This document shows, piece after piece, positions 36,915 to 45,345 of a DNA stretch of 64,000 bases. A model generated the notes under the pieces. That model ran no database searches. It had not been told where the DNA came from and saw only the letters and a program-made list of their open reading frames with translations. A program made the position numbers and the translations under genes. Positions within the stretch are counted from its first letter, which is position 1. Each line of letters opens with the position of its first letter. Origin of the DNA: Variovorax sp. OV329 (GTDB lineage Bacteria > Pseudomonadota > Gammaproteobacteria > Burkholderiales > Burkholderiaceae_C); assembly GCF_900114785.1 (NCBI RefSeq), contig NZ_FOUG01000010.1:62001-126000 (forward strand). The letters are read 5' to 3'.

Positions 36915-39900
36915 ATGCAATGCTCGGCTTGCAACTCGAACAATCCAGACACGAACCGCTTCTGCGAGAGCTGCGGTTGCCAGTTTGGCTCGCTCTGCTC
37001 CCATTGCGGCCGTGAGAACGGCCCGACGGCCAGATTCTGCGGAGCTTGCGGAACCGGCCTGGCTCCGGCGGCTGTCGCCGCGGCGCTGGAGGTCGTTGCG
37101 CCCACTCGCCTCACCGAGCATCGTGGCGAACTGAAGATTGCCACGGTGTTGTTCGCGGACATCGCGAGTTCCACCGAAGCAGTGGCACACCTGGGACCTG
37201 AAGACGCGATGCAGCGCCTGCAGCCGGCAGTCCACCAGATGTGCGAAGCGGTCGAGCGTTATGGCGGCACGGTGGTTCGCACGCTCGGCGACGGCCTGCT
37301 GGCCCTGTTCGGAGCGCCGCGCACTCTGGAGGGCCACGTTCGACTGGCCTGCGAGGCTGCCCTTCGGATCCAGGCTGTATTTGCGAACGACGCCTCGGGC
37401 CTGAGCGTTCGCATCGGCCTGCACACCGGCCAGATCGCGTCCGACCCGACGGTGGGCATCAGTGCACGCAGCGATGGCGTGCACGGATTGACCATCCATC
37501 TGGCCAGCCGAGTGATGGCCAGCGCGGAGCCGGGCGAGATCCGGATCACGCAGGCGACCCGTGCACAAGCCGGCGACCACTACGACTGCGATGCCCTGGG
37601 CCTGGTCCCGCTCAAGGGAATCGGCACGCCGACTTCGCTCTTCAGCCTGGCGCGCAGCAATGCCGTGGCGGAGGGGCTGCTGCGCCGGAACACGCGGGCG
37701 CAGTTCCGGGGTCGCACCGTCGAGACGGCGTTGCTGCAGTCGGCCATCGAGCAGGCGGAAAAAGGCGCAGCTCCGGTCATCGGAATATCTGGCGAGCCGG
37801 GCGCGGGCAAGAGCCGCCTGTGCTCGGAGTTCGCGGCCTGGTGCCGGGCGCGCGGCGTGGTCGTGCATGAGGTCCGCGTGCAGCTCTATGGGCATGCAGC
37901 CCCGCTGCAGCCCATCCTCGAGCTGTTTCGCAAGTGCTTCTTCCAGATTTCGGACATCGATGACGCCGCAACGGCCAGAAGGAAGCTATCGCAAGCCCTG
38001 TCGGCCCAGCATGCCGGGGACCTGCAGATGGATGCGCAGGACGAGGCGCTGGTGGCCGAGTTCATCGGGCTGACGAATTCCGACGATGCGCCGCCAATGT
38101 CTTCTTCCATGGCCAGGCGCTCGCGCCTGCTCGCCATCACGCGGCAGTTGGTCCGCCAGCCACGCGAGCAGGTCACGCTGATCCTGCTGGAAGACCTGCA
38201 TTGGCTCGACGAGCCGAGCCTGGAGTTCCTGTCCGAACTGGTGACTGCGGTTGTCGGCACCAAGGTTCTGCTGCTGCTGAATCACCGGCCGGTCTTCACT
38301 GCCGCATGGCAGGCAGGGCCGAACTATCGGCGTCTGGACCTGAACGACCTCAGCAACGAGATCGTCGGCCAGATCGTCGGCGACCTGACCAGCTATCACC
38401 GCAACCTGTCGGCCGCCCGCGAATTGATCATTCGACGCAGCGGCGGAAATCCGCTCTTTGCGGAAGAGCTTGTCCGCTCCCTGAACGAGGACGTGATCTC
38501 CTTCGTCGCCTCCAGTGTCGAGGGGAAGATCGACGCACTGGAAAGATCGCTCCCGTTCAACGTCCAATCGATCATCGGGGCACGCATCGACCGCCTGAGT
38601 CCAGCCGACAAGTCATTGCTCCAGATGTGCTCGGTCATCGGCAAGGACATTCCGCTGTTCGTTCTGGAGCGCATTGCCCGGGAAGAGGTCTCGGGCGACA
38701 TCGGCGAAATCCTGGAGCGCTTGTGCGCTGCAGACTTCATCCAGTTGCAGCCCGATGAAGCCGGCTTCGAATACTCGTTCCGGCATCCGCTCATCCAGGA
38801 AGTGGCGTACGAAACCCAATTGCGCGCGAGACGCTCGTCGCTGCACGAGGCCGTCGCGGGCGCCATGGAGGAGTACTACCGCAGTCGCGCCAAGGAATTT
38901 GCCGCTCTGATCGCCCACCACTATGCGGCTGCCGGCGCCCACCTGAAGGCGGCGCAGCACGAAGCGAAGGCCGCGGCATGGATCGCATCGACCAACGCAT
39001 CCCAGGCCACCAAGCATTGGCGCAAGGTCCGGGAGTTGCTGAAGAACCAGCCTGCCACCCAGGAGGTCGGCAGCCTGCGCTCGCACGCCGGTGGCCGGAT
39101 CGTCCTGCTGGGCTGGCGAGAAGGCCTGCGCCAGGAAGAGATCCAGCAGATCGTCGAGGAGTCACTGGCGCTTGCCGAGCAGACGGACGTCAATCTGGTG
39201 CAGTTGCTCCTCTTCGCCCAGGGGCGCAGCCTGCAATCCAACGGCGGCGCTTCGGACGAGTATGTGCAATGCGTCAGAAAGGCACTGGCCCTGGCGCCGC
39301 ATTCCACCGGCGCAGGGCGTAGGGCACTGCTCGACATTTCGCTCAGCCACGCCTACGCCTGGTCGGGCCTCCTGCGCGAAGGCATCGCGGCGAACGACGC
39401 CGGCCTGGCGGGCCAGGCGCAGATCGACACCTTCGATCGCGAATTCATCGGCGTCGATGCCGACCAATGGGGCTGCGGGATCAGGGCCAGGCTGCTGAAC
39501 CGGCTGGGACGATTCGACGAAGCATTGCAACTGCTGGCGCAGCTCGCGGGGCGTGCCGCCTCGGATGCCGACCCGGTGATGAGGCAGATCGCTCACCACG
39601 TCCACATCGATCTCGCCTGGTGCAGCGATGACAAGGAACTCGTCGCCGACCATTCGGAGCAGGTCATGAAGTTCGCCGCGACCTCGAGCAGTTCCTATGC
39701 CCAGATCTTCGCGCACAACTGCGCCGGCATTGCGGCCTCGGTCCTGGGCGATTTTGCCCAGGCTCGGACATCCTTCAACGAAGCCTTGGCGCGCTTGAAG
39801 GAATCCAGGGCAGCCGTCGAGTTCGGACCGGAAATCCTGGCGGGCCTCGCCGAAAGCTGCCTCGGGCAAGATGCGCACGACTGCGCGATCAGCTACGCGG

Positions 39901-40151
39901 AAAGCGCCATCACCGCCGCCACCCTCCAAAGCAACCGGATCGCGGAGTGCCGCTCGCTGATCGTGCTGGGCTCGGCCCTCCTGCGCAGCCGCCAAGCCGA
40001 ACGGGTGCCGCTGCTGCTTGAACGGGCCCGAGATCTGGTCAACGTGACCGGCGCGACGATCCTGCAGAAGAAGCTGGACCTGGCACTGCAGGAATTGCCG
40101 GACGGCACCTCGTTCGAGATGGCGCCATCAGCCCGGGTGGCGCATCAATAA
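36915..40151 (+). CDS. Zinc-ribbon / class III cyclase / AAA-ATPase / TPR signalling protein
   Basis: 1,078 residues. Two zinc ribbons are at the N-terminus (CSAC...CESC at 3-20, CSHC...CGAC at 28-45). The adenylate/guanylate cyclase domain (about 75-245) has metal Asp residues in LFADIASST and GDGLLALFG. A large AAA/STAND-like NTPase follows, with Walker A GEPGAGKS near 295 and Walker B-like LILLEDLHWLDE near 430. Residues from about 640 to the end are helical TPR-like repeats. Such proteins integrate a signal and may make cAMP. The substrate-specifying residues were not verified. Codons are less GC-rich than the flanks. The 3' end overlaps the convergent methyltransferase gene by 24 bases. 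Confidence 0.9.
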   Translation: MQCSACNSNNPDTNRFCESCGCQFGSLCSHCGRENGPTARFCGACGTGLAPAAVAAALEVVAPTRLTEHRGELKIATVLFADIASSTEAVAHLGPEDAMQRLQPAVHQMCEAVERYGGTVVRTLGDGLLALFGAPRTLEGHVRLACEAALRIQAVFANDASGLSVRIGLHTGQIASDPTVGISARSDGVHGLTIHLASRVMASAEPGEIRITQATRAQAGDHYDCDALGLVPLKGIGTPTSLFSLARSNAVAEGLLRRNTRAQFRGRTVETALLQSAIEQAEKGAAPVIGISGEPGAGKSRLCSEFAAWCRARGVVVHEVRVQLYGHAAPLQPILELFRKCFFQISDIDDAATARRKLSQALSAQHAGDLQMDAQDEALVAEFIGLTNSDDAPPMSSSMARRSRLLAITRQLVRQPREQVTLILLEDLHWLDEPSLEFLSELVTAVVGTKVLLLLNHRPVFTAAWQAGPNYRRLDLNDLSNEIVGQIVGDLTSYHRNLSAARELIIRRSGGNPLFAEELVRSLNEDVISFVASSVEGKIDALERSLPFNVQSIIGARIDRLSPADKSLLQMCSVIGKDIPLFVLERIAREEVSGDIGEILERLCAADFIQLQPDEAGFEYSFRHPLIQEVAYETQLRARRSSLHEAVAGAMEEYYRSRAKEFAALIAHHYAAAGAHLKAAQHEAKAAAWIASTNASQATKHWRKVRELLKNQPATQEVGSLRSHAGGRIVLLGWREGLRQEEIQQIVEESLALAEQTDVNLVQLLLFAQGRSLQSNGGASDEYVQCVRKALALAPHSTGAGRRALLDISLSHAYAWSGLLREGIAANDAGLAGQAQIDTFDREFIGVDADQWGCGIRARLLNRLGRFDEALQLLAQLAGRAASDADPVMRQIAHHVHIDLAWCSDDKELVADHSEQVMKFAATSSSSYAQIFAHNCAGIAASVLGDFAQARTSFNEALARLKESRAAVEFGPEILAGLAESCLGQDAHDCAISYAESAITAATLQSNRIAECRSLIVLGSALLRSRQAERVPLLLERARDLVNVTGATILQKKLDLALQELPDGTSFEMAPSARVAHQ

Positions 40152-40793
40152 CGTGAATTCCTTGAGTCCGTATCCCCGGACAATCTCCACTTCCGTGTTC
40201 AGTTGCCGTTCGCAATAGCCAGCCCAATGCTCGGGCTCGGCGAAATAGAGCTCTGCAATTCCAGATTCAGGATTTAACGGCGCAGACAGGAAATTCACCG
40301 CAAACCCCTTGCGACTCGCATCCCGCATCCGCTGAAGGGAATTTCGAATGATTGCGTCCCACGCTTCGTTCGCGCCATTCAATTTGACGTTGAAAATGCC
40401 GCTGGCCACCGAATAATCAGAAATTTGCAGCCCTTGGGATGCGAGGGAAAAACGAGCCGACGGGTGGCTTCTCCATTTCCGGCTGGCTGCCGCGATCATT
40501 CCGTCGCTGAGGTCGGTTCCAAAGTACTGGATCTGCCGGCGCCTGTACCGTCTCTTGAGAAACTGCAGCAGCGCCCCGTAGCCACAGCCGACATCGTTCA
40601 GCGAGAAATCCTCGCTGAAGTCGCAAAGCTTGAGCAACTGCACGAAACGCATTTCCTGCGTCGGAACGCAGGACCAGTCGACACCCAGGGGCGTCGCCCC
40701 GTGCTCCCGGACCTTTTCCGAGTAGTACCCGCCAATGGAGGCAAGCAGGGACTCTTGCGCCAAAGTGGCAGCCTCTGGCGCAGGCAGTCCCAC
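40128..40793 (-). CDS. SAM-dependent methyltransferase, class I
   Basis: 221 residues with a GTG start at 40793, eight bases after the upstream gene. The SAM-binding motif I is LNDVGCGYGALLQFL (about 66-80) and the acidic loop is YFGTDLSDGMIAAA. The acceptor is unknown. It sits in an AT-richer segment with the preceding unrecognised gene and converges on the cyclase gene, overlapping its 3' end. Confidence 0.87.
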   Translation of the reverse strand: MGLPAPEAATLAQESLLASIGGYYSEKVREHGATPLGVDWSCVPTQEMRFVQLLKLCDFSEDFSLNDVGCGYGALLQFLKRRYRRRQIQYFGTDLSDGMIAAASRKWRSHPSARFSLASQGLQISDYSVASGIFNVKLNGANEAWDAIIRNSLQRMRDASRKGFAVNFLSAPLNPESGIAELYFAEPEHWAGYCERQLNTEVEIVRGYGLKEFTLLMRHPG

Positions 40794-40801
40794 AGGCTTG
40801 C

Positions 40802-41335
40802 TCAGCTCGCGCTTTTGGCAGCCTTCTTGGCGGTCGACCGCGCCTTGGCCTTCCCGCGCATGGAGGCGCGCGCAGCCTGCACGGACTGCATGGGCAGCGA
40901 GATGAGGAGGTAGTCCTGCTCCAGGTAGTGGATGGGCCGGGCCTTCTCGGTGATCTGCACCGCATCGTTCTGCTGGAGATCGTGCGAAGTGAAATGGACC
41001 GGCAGCGGCGCCTTCGAAGCGAGGTTCTTCTTGAGGGCCTGGACAATGGCGGCGTCGCCATTGGCTGCACCCTTGTTGGAGGGATGCTGATGGAGGCTGC
41101 CCAAGTATTCGAGCCAGCCATTCTTCGCCTCGTTATTGCGCGCGCCCAGGTTCAGCACCGCAGCGCTGGCGCGAAAGGACCGGCCGACCTTGAAAATCTT
41201 GAACTCCTTTTGAAGTGCAGTCATTTCGTCGACCCCGCCAAAAAGACCGGCTCCCTGGCCGGGGGCGAATCGCAGATTCAATTCTTCAAGAATGCCGCCG
41301 ACATAGATGTCGTGCTTTTGCATGAACCAACCCAT
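40802..41335 (-). CDS. Unrecognised 177-residue protein with basic Lys/Ala tail
   Basis: 177 residues from MGWFMQKHDIYVGGILEELN; GGAG precedes the ATG. The sequence is soluble, without signal peptide or membrane segment. It ends in a lysine/alanine-rich tail (RGKAKARSTAKKAAKSAS) like histone-H1-type or DNA-binding tails. I do not recognise a family. It is followed after eight bases by the methyltransferase gene, so the two are probably cotranscribed; the pair may form a small accessory module. Confidence 0.8.
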   Translation of the reverse strand: MGWFMQKHDIYVGGILEELNLRFAPGQGAGLFGGVDEMTALQKEFKIFKVGRSFRASAAVLNLGARNNEAKNGWLEYLGSLHQHPSNKGAANGDAAIVQALKKNLASKAPLPVHFTSHDLQQNDAVQITEKARPIHYLEQDYLLISLPMQSVQAARASMRGKAKARSTAKKAAKSAS

Positions 41336-41517
41336 TTTTGAACTCCTTCTCCGTTGTGGTCTAGACAATCGGTCGGCAGTCTATACACAACCCAAGAATG
41401 GTCAAGAACTTTGGTTAACGTTTCACAACATCTGTCCAACGCGGATTAAAACGCGATTTCGCCAAATTCCGCACTGATTATTGAAAAATCTCGAGTGCCT
41501 TGGATGGCTCGCAATGT
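41336..41517. other. AT-rich intergenic region with a TAGAC/GTCTA dyad
   Basis: 182 bases, much AT-richer than the rest of the window, between the unrecognised gene (reading left) and the 3' end of the lrp-like gene. TAGAC-N12-GTCTA (41362-41383) lies 27 bases upstream of the unrecognised gene and is a candidate operator for it. No ORF or RNA gene was seen. Confidence 0.45.
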
Positions 41518-42000
41518 TCACAACGGCAAGGCGGTCGTGCGCTTGATGCTTTCCAGCACAAAGCTGGTCTTGCAATCCTGCACGCTGGGGTGCTTGAGCA
41601 GGGTGTCCATGACGAATCGGGAGTAATGGGCCATGTCGGCCACCCGCACGCACAGCAGGTAATCCATCTCGCCCGTGAGCGAGCTGCACTCCACCACCTC
41701 GGGCCAGCCATGCACCGAGGCGCGGAAGGCGTCCATGGGGCTGCGCTTGTGCGTTTCGGCATGCTTTTCCAGCCGCACGTTGATGTAGGCCGTGAGGGTC
41801 AGCCCCACCCGTTCGGGGTGCACCAGGGCCACGTAGCCCGAGATCACGCCCGATTCCTCCAGCCGCTTGACCCGCCGCAGCGTGGCCGAGGGCGAGAGGC
41901 CCACCTTTTCAGCAATCTGGTCGTAGGTGGCGCGGCCATCGGCCTGCAAGACCTCCAATACGCGCAGATCGATCTTGTCGAGTTGAACTTCAGCGCTCAT
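41518..42000 (-). CDS. Lrp/AsnC-family transcriptional regulator
   Basis: 160 residues from MSAEVQLDKIDLRVLEVLQA. The N-terminal winged helix-turn-helix (QIAEKVGLSPSATLRRVKRL) is followed by the RAM/AsnC ligand-binding domain (TGEMDYLLCVRVADM). It is divergent from hpd across 125 bases, suggesting it is the tyrosine/phenylalanine-responsive regulator of hpd-phhA, as AsnC-type regulators beside hpd often are. Confidence 0.93.
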   Translation of the reverse strand: MSAEVQLDKIDLRVLEVLQADGRATYDQIAEKVGLSPSATLRRVKRLEESGVISGYVALVHPERVGLTLTAYINVRLEKHAETHKRSPMDAFRASVHGWPEVVECSSLTGEMDYLLCVRVADMAHYSRFVMDTLLKHPSVQDCKTSFVLESIKRTTALPL

Positions 42001-42010
42001 CCGGACGATT

Positions 42011-42067
42011 TTGCATGAATCCTGCAATCTCGGAACTGCAAAAGCCGAAAAACGCAGTAACACTGCG
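42011..42067. promoter_or_regulatory. Candidate Lrp operators in the lrp-hpd divergent region
   Basis: TTGCA-N7-TGCAA (42011-42027) and the tighter CGCAGT-AAC-ACTGCG (42053-42067, perfect six-base arms, three-base centre). A third half-site, ACTGCAAAA, lies between them. The 15-bp element matches the size of Lrp/AsnC sites and lies 59 bases before the hpd ATG. Confidence 0.5.
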
Positions 42068-42125
42068 CGCTGAATTCGTAGCATCGGAATCCATCCGATA
42101 ACCACCCACCGATGGAGACACTGGC

Positions 42126-43208
42126 ATGGCCGATCTGTTCGACAACCCCATGGGACTGCAAGGCTTCGAGTTCGTCGAATTCGCCGCGCCCGTGGCCAAC
42201 ACGCTGGAACCCATCTTCGAGAAGCTGGGCTTCACGCTGGTCGCCAGGCACCGCTCCAAGGACGTGGTGCTGTACCGCCAGGGCGAGATCAACTTCATCG
42301 TCAACCGCGAACCGCAGAGCCCGGCCTGGTATTTCGCCGCCGAGCATGGCGCCTCGGCCTGCGGCCTGGCCTTCCGCGTGAAGGATTCGCACAAGGCCTA
42401 TGCCCGCGCCCTGGAGCTGGGTGCCCAACCCCTGGACATGGCCACCGGCCCGATGGAGCTGCGCCTGCCGGCCATCAAGGGCATCGGCGGCGCGCCGCTG
42501 TACCTGATCGACCGCTACGAAGACGGCAAGTCGATCTACGACATCGACTTCGAATTCATCGAGGGCGTGGACCGCCGTCCCAAGGGCCACGGCTTCCAGG
42601 TGGTGGATCACCTCACGCACAACGTCTACCGCGGCCGCATGGCGCATTGGGCAGCCTTCTACGAGCGGCTGTTCAACTTCCGCGAGATCCGCTACTTCGA
42701 CATCCAGGGCGAATACACCGGCCTGACCTCCAAGGCCATGACCGCGCCCGACGGCCTGGTGCGCATCCCGCTGAACGAGGAAGCCAAGCAGGGCGGCGGG
42801 CAGATCGAGGAGTTCCTGATGCAGTTCAACGGCGAGGGCATCCAGCACATCGCCCTGCTGACGGACAACCTGCTGGAGTCCATCGACCAGTTGCAGATGG
42901 CCGGCATCCCGCTGCTGAGCGCGCCCAACGACATCTACTACGAGAACCTGGCCAAGCGCCTGCCGGGCCACGGCCAGGAAGTTTCCGAGCTGCAGGCACG
43001 CGGCATCCTGCTGGACGGCACGACCGAAGGCGGCCAGCCGCGCCTGTTGCTGCAGATCTTCTCGGAGCCGCTGCTGGGCCCGGTGTTCTTCGAGTTCATC
43101 GAGCGCAAGGGCAACTACCGCGAAGGCTTCGGCGAAGGCAACTTCAAGGCGCTGTTCGAGTCGCTGGAGCGCGACCAGATCAACCGCGGCGTGCTGGAAA
43201 AGGCCTGA
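42126..43208 (+). CDS. hpd: 4-hydroxyphenylpyruvate dioxygenase
   Basis: 360 residues, normal for bacterial HPPD. The iron ligands are visible: His in [11 protein letters not shown], His in [10 protein letters not shown] and Glu in [10 protein letters not shown]. The enzyme converts 4-hydroxyphenylpyruvate to homogentisate with O2. It is first in an operon with phhA (32 bases downstream), so phenylalanine would flow to tyrosine and homogentisate; the transaminase and hmgA are not in the window. Confidence 0.97.
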   Translation: MADLFDNPMGLQGFEFVEFAAPVANTLEPIFEKLGFTLVARHRSKDVVLYRQGEINFIVNREPQSPAWYFAAEHGASACGLAFRVKDSHKAYARALELGAQPLDMATGPMELRLPAIKGIGGAPLYLIDRYEDGKSIYDIDFEFIEGVDRRPKGHGFQVVDHLTHNVYRGRMAHWAAFYERLFNFREIRYFDIQGEYTGLTSKAMTAPDGLVRIPLNEEAKQGGGQIEEFLMQFNGEGIQHIALLTDNLLESIDQLQMAGIPLLSAPNDIYYENLAKRLPGHGQEVSELQARGILLDGTTEGGQPRLLLQIFSEPLLGPVFFEFIERKGNYREGFGEGNFKALFESLERDQINRGVLEKA

Positions 43209-43240
43209 GCCAGGCCATCGCAAACAGCGGGAGGACCGTC

Positions 43241-44146
43241 ATGCTGGAAACCATCGAGCAGGAAACGAAGGAACTGCACGGCCTGGCCGCGGGCGATATG
43301 CCCACGCGGGCCGACTGGACCATCGACCAGGGCTGGGAGAAGTACACGCCGGCCGAGCACGCCGTGTGGAAGACGCTCTTCGAGCGCCAGTCGCGCCTGC
43401 TGCCCGGCCGTGCCTGCGACGAGTTCGTCGACGGCATGAACAAGCTGCCCATCGGCCCGGACCAGATCCCCGACTTCCGGCGCCTGTCCGAGGTGCTGAT
43501 GCAAAAGACCGGCTGGCAGGTGGTGGCGGTGCCCGGCCTGGTGCCCGACGAAGTCTTCTTCGACCACCTGGCCAACCGGCGCTTTCCGTCGGGACAGTTC
43601 ATCCGCAAGCCGCACGAACTGGACTACCTGGAAGAGCCGGACGTCTTCCACGACGTGTTCGGCCACGTGCCGATGCTGATGAACCCGGTGATCGCCGACT
43701 ACATCCAGGCCTATGGCCGCGGCGGCCTGCGCGCGCAGAAGCTGGGCGTGCTGGACAAGCTGGCGCGCGTGTACTGGTACACGGTCGAGTTCGGCCTGGT
43801 GCAGCAGAAGGACGGCGTGCGCATCTACGGCGCGGGCATTGCGTCCTCCCGCACCGAATCGGTGTTCGCGCTGGAAGACGACTCGCCCAACCGCATCGGC
43901 TTCGACCTGGAGCGCGTGATGCGCACCCGCTACCGCATCGACGACTTCCAGGAAAGCTACTTCGTCATCGACGGCCTGCAGCAACTGCTGGAGTTGGCGC
44001 ACATCGACTTCGCGCCGCTGTACGAGCGCATCGCCGGCCAGCCCGAGTACGAACCGGGCACGGTGCTGCCCACCGACCGCGTGGTCTCGCGCGGCACGGG
44101 CCGGTACCATCTCGAGGCTCGCAACTCGGCCAAGGCCAGCACCTGA
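43241..44146 (+). CDS. phhA: Phenylalanine 4-monooxygenase
   Basis: 301 residues, the bacterial single-domain form lacking the mammalian ACT domain. The iron-binding residues are in HDVFGHVPML and the Glu of YWYTVEFGL. It hydroxylates phenylalanine to tyrosine using tetrahydrobiopterin or a related pterin. GGGAGGA precedes the ATG. The usual pterin dehydratase gene phhB is absent; an SDR begins one base after the stop codon. Confidence 0.97.
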   Translation: MLETIEQETKELHGLAAGDMPTRADWTIDQGWEKYTPAEHAVWKTLFERQSRLLPGRACDEFVDGMNKLPIGPDQIPDFRRLSEVLMQKTGWQVVAVPGLVPDEVFFDHLANRRFPSGQFIRKPHELDYLEEPDVFHDVFGHVPMLMNPVIADYIQAYGRGGLRAQKLGVLDKLARVYWYTVEFGLVQQKDGVRIYGAGIASSRTESVFALEDDSPNRIGFDLERVMRTRYRIDDFQESYFVIDGLQQLLELAHIDFAPLYERIAGQPEYEPGTVLPTDRVVSRGTGRYHLEARNSAKAST

Positions 44147-44147
44147 C

Positions 44148-44864
44148 ATGACTGCCAGCAGCAACCTCGACGACGCCGTCGTGATGATCACCGGCGCCGC
44201 CGGCAACCTGGGCCGCGCGGTGGCCGAGGAGTTTTCCTCGCGCGGCGCACGCCTTGCGCTGGTCGACCTGCAGGCCGAGCGGCTCAGCGCCGTCTTCGGC
44301 GATGCGGGCGAGCGCCGCATGTTCCTTTCCGCCGACCTGCTCAAGCCCGCCGAGGCCGACGCCGCGGCGCAGGCCGTGGTCAAGCGCTTCGGCCGCATCG
44401 ACGTGCTGTGCAACCTGGCCGGGGGCTTTCGCATGGGCACGCCCGTGCACGGCACCGAGGCCAGGACCTGGGACTTCCTTTACGACCTGAACGTGCGCAC
44501 GGTGCAGCACATGGCCCATGCCGTGGTGCCGCAGATGCAGCAGCAGGGCAGCGGAAAGATCGTCAACATCGGCGCCTTCTCCGCGCAGCGAGGGCTGGCC
44601 AACATGGGCGCCTACATCGCGGCCAAGAGCGCGGTGATCCGCCTGACCGAGTCGATGGCGGCCGAATTGCGCACGCAGAACATCAACGTGAACTGCGTGC
44701 TGCCCACGATCATCGACACGCCGGAGAACCGTGCCGACATGCCCGATGCCGACCCGGCCAACTGGGTCGCGCCGCGCGACCTGGCTCAGGTGATCGTCTT
44801 CCTGGCCTCCGATGCGGCGCGCGCGGTTCACGGCGCGGCGCTGCCGGTCACCGGCCTGAGCTGA
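44148..44864 (+). CDS. SDR oxidoreductase resembling dihydropteridine reductase
   Basis: 238 residues. Cofactor loop TGAAGNLGRA, catalytic Ser region NIGAFSAQRG and YIAAK active site are intact. Two blocks resemble eukaryotic quinonoid dihydropteridine reductase: NLAGGF (human VAGGW) and VLPTIIDTPENRADMPDAD (human VLPVTLDTPMNRKSMPEAD). Together with its position one base after phhA this suggests NAD(P)H-dependent regeneration of the tetrahydropterin used by PhhA. The family is also common among general SDRs, so the role is inference. Confidence 0.9.
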   Translation: MTASSNLDDAVVMITGAAGNLGRAVAEEFSSRGARLALVDLQAERLSAVFGDAGERRMFLSADLLKPAEADAAAQAVVKRFGRIDVLCNLAGGFRMGTPVHGTEARTWDFLYDLNVRTVQHMAHAVVPQMQQQGSGKIVNIGAFSAQRGLANMGAYIAAKSAVIRLTESMAAELRTQNINVNCVLPTIIDTPENRADMPDADPANWVAPRDLAQVIVFLASDAARAVHGAALPVTGLS

Positions 44865-45041
44865 AGCAGCGAACGAGTACTTAGGGCCTGTTGCCGCAAT
44901 GGCACGGGCACGGCGTCTCGAAGGCCGGGACGTGAAGCACTCCACGAAAGCACGGGCGAGCATCGCAGCCGCTTCAGCGCGGCTTAAGCGTTTGGACAGA
45001 GACTGCCTCATCTCTTTTTCAGGAAGTGAGGCCCAGCCCAC
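44865..45041. other. Intergenic region after the phhA operon with a short stem-loop
   Basis: 177 bases. AGCCGC-N6-GCGGCT (44967-44984) could end the hpd-phhA-SDR transcript but lacks a U-run. The last 40 bases include CTTTTTCAGGAAGTGAGG, giving a weak ribosome-binding sequence for the small gene at 45042. No other feature seen. Confidence 0.35.
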
Positions 45042-45332
45042 ATGACAGCTCTCGCCATCCCCACGCTCTCCTCGCACCAGCTTTCGCTTGCGCTGGATCT
45101 TCTGGAGTTCCGCGACTTCGCCCCCACCGCATCGTTGCGGCAACTCGGCGATTTCGAAGCCCAGGGTGAATTCACCAAGGCACAGTCCAAGGCACTGCGC
45201 ATCCTGCTGAAGACGCTGGACGATACCGACGCCGCCCAAGCGCTGCGCGAGAGCTGCGACGGCGACGAAGACAGCCTCGTCTTGCTGCGCGAGCGAATCG
45301 TGCACGAGGCCCGCGCCGCCTACGTGCGCTGA
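45042..45332 (+). CDS. Small conserved-looking hypothetical protein
   Basis: 96 residues, acidic, predicted mostly helical and cytosolic, with no signal peptide or recognised motif. It converges on the efflux operon with a 13-base gap; a GCCGCCC/GGGCGGC pair with a 15-base loop spans the junction (45333-45361) but has no U-run. Codon pattern fits the genome, so I take it as a real gene. Function unknown. Confidence 0.7.
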   Translation: MTALAIPTLSSHQLSLALDLLEFRDFAPTASLRQLGDFEAQGEFTKAQSKALRILLKTLDDTDAAQALRESCDGDEDSLVLLRERIVHEARAAYVR

Positions 45333-45345
45333 GCCGCCCGGATTC

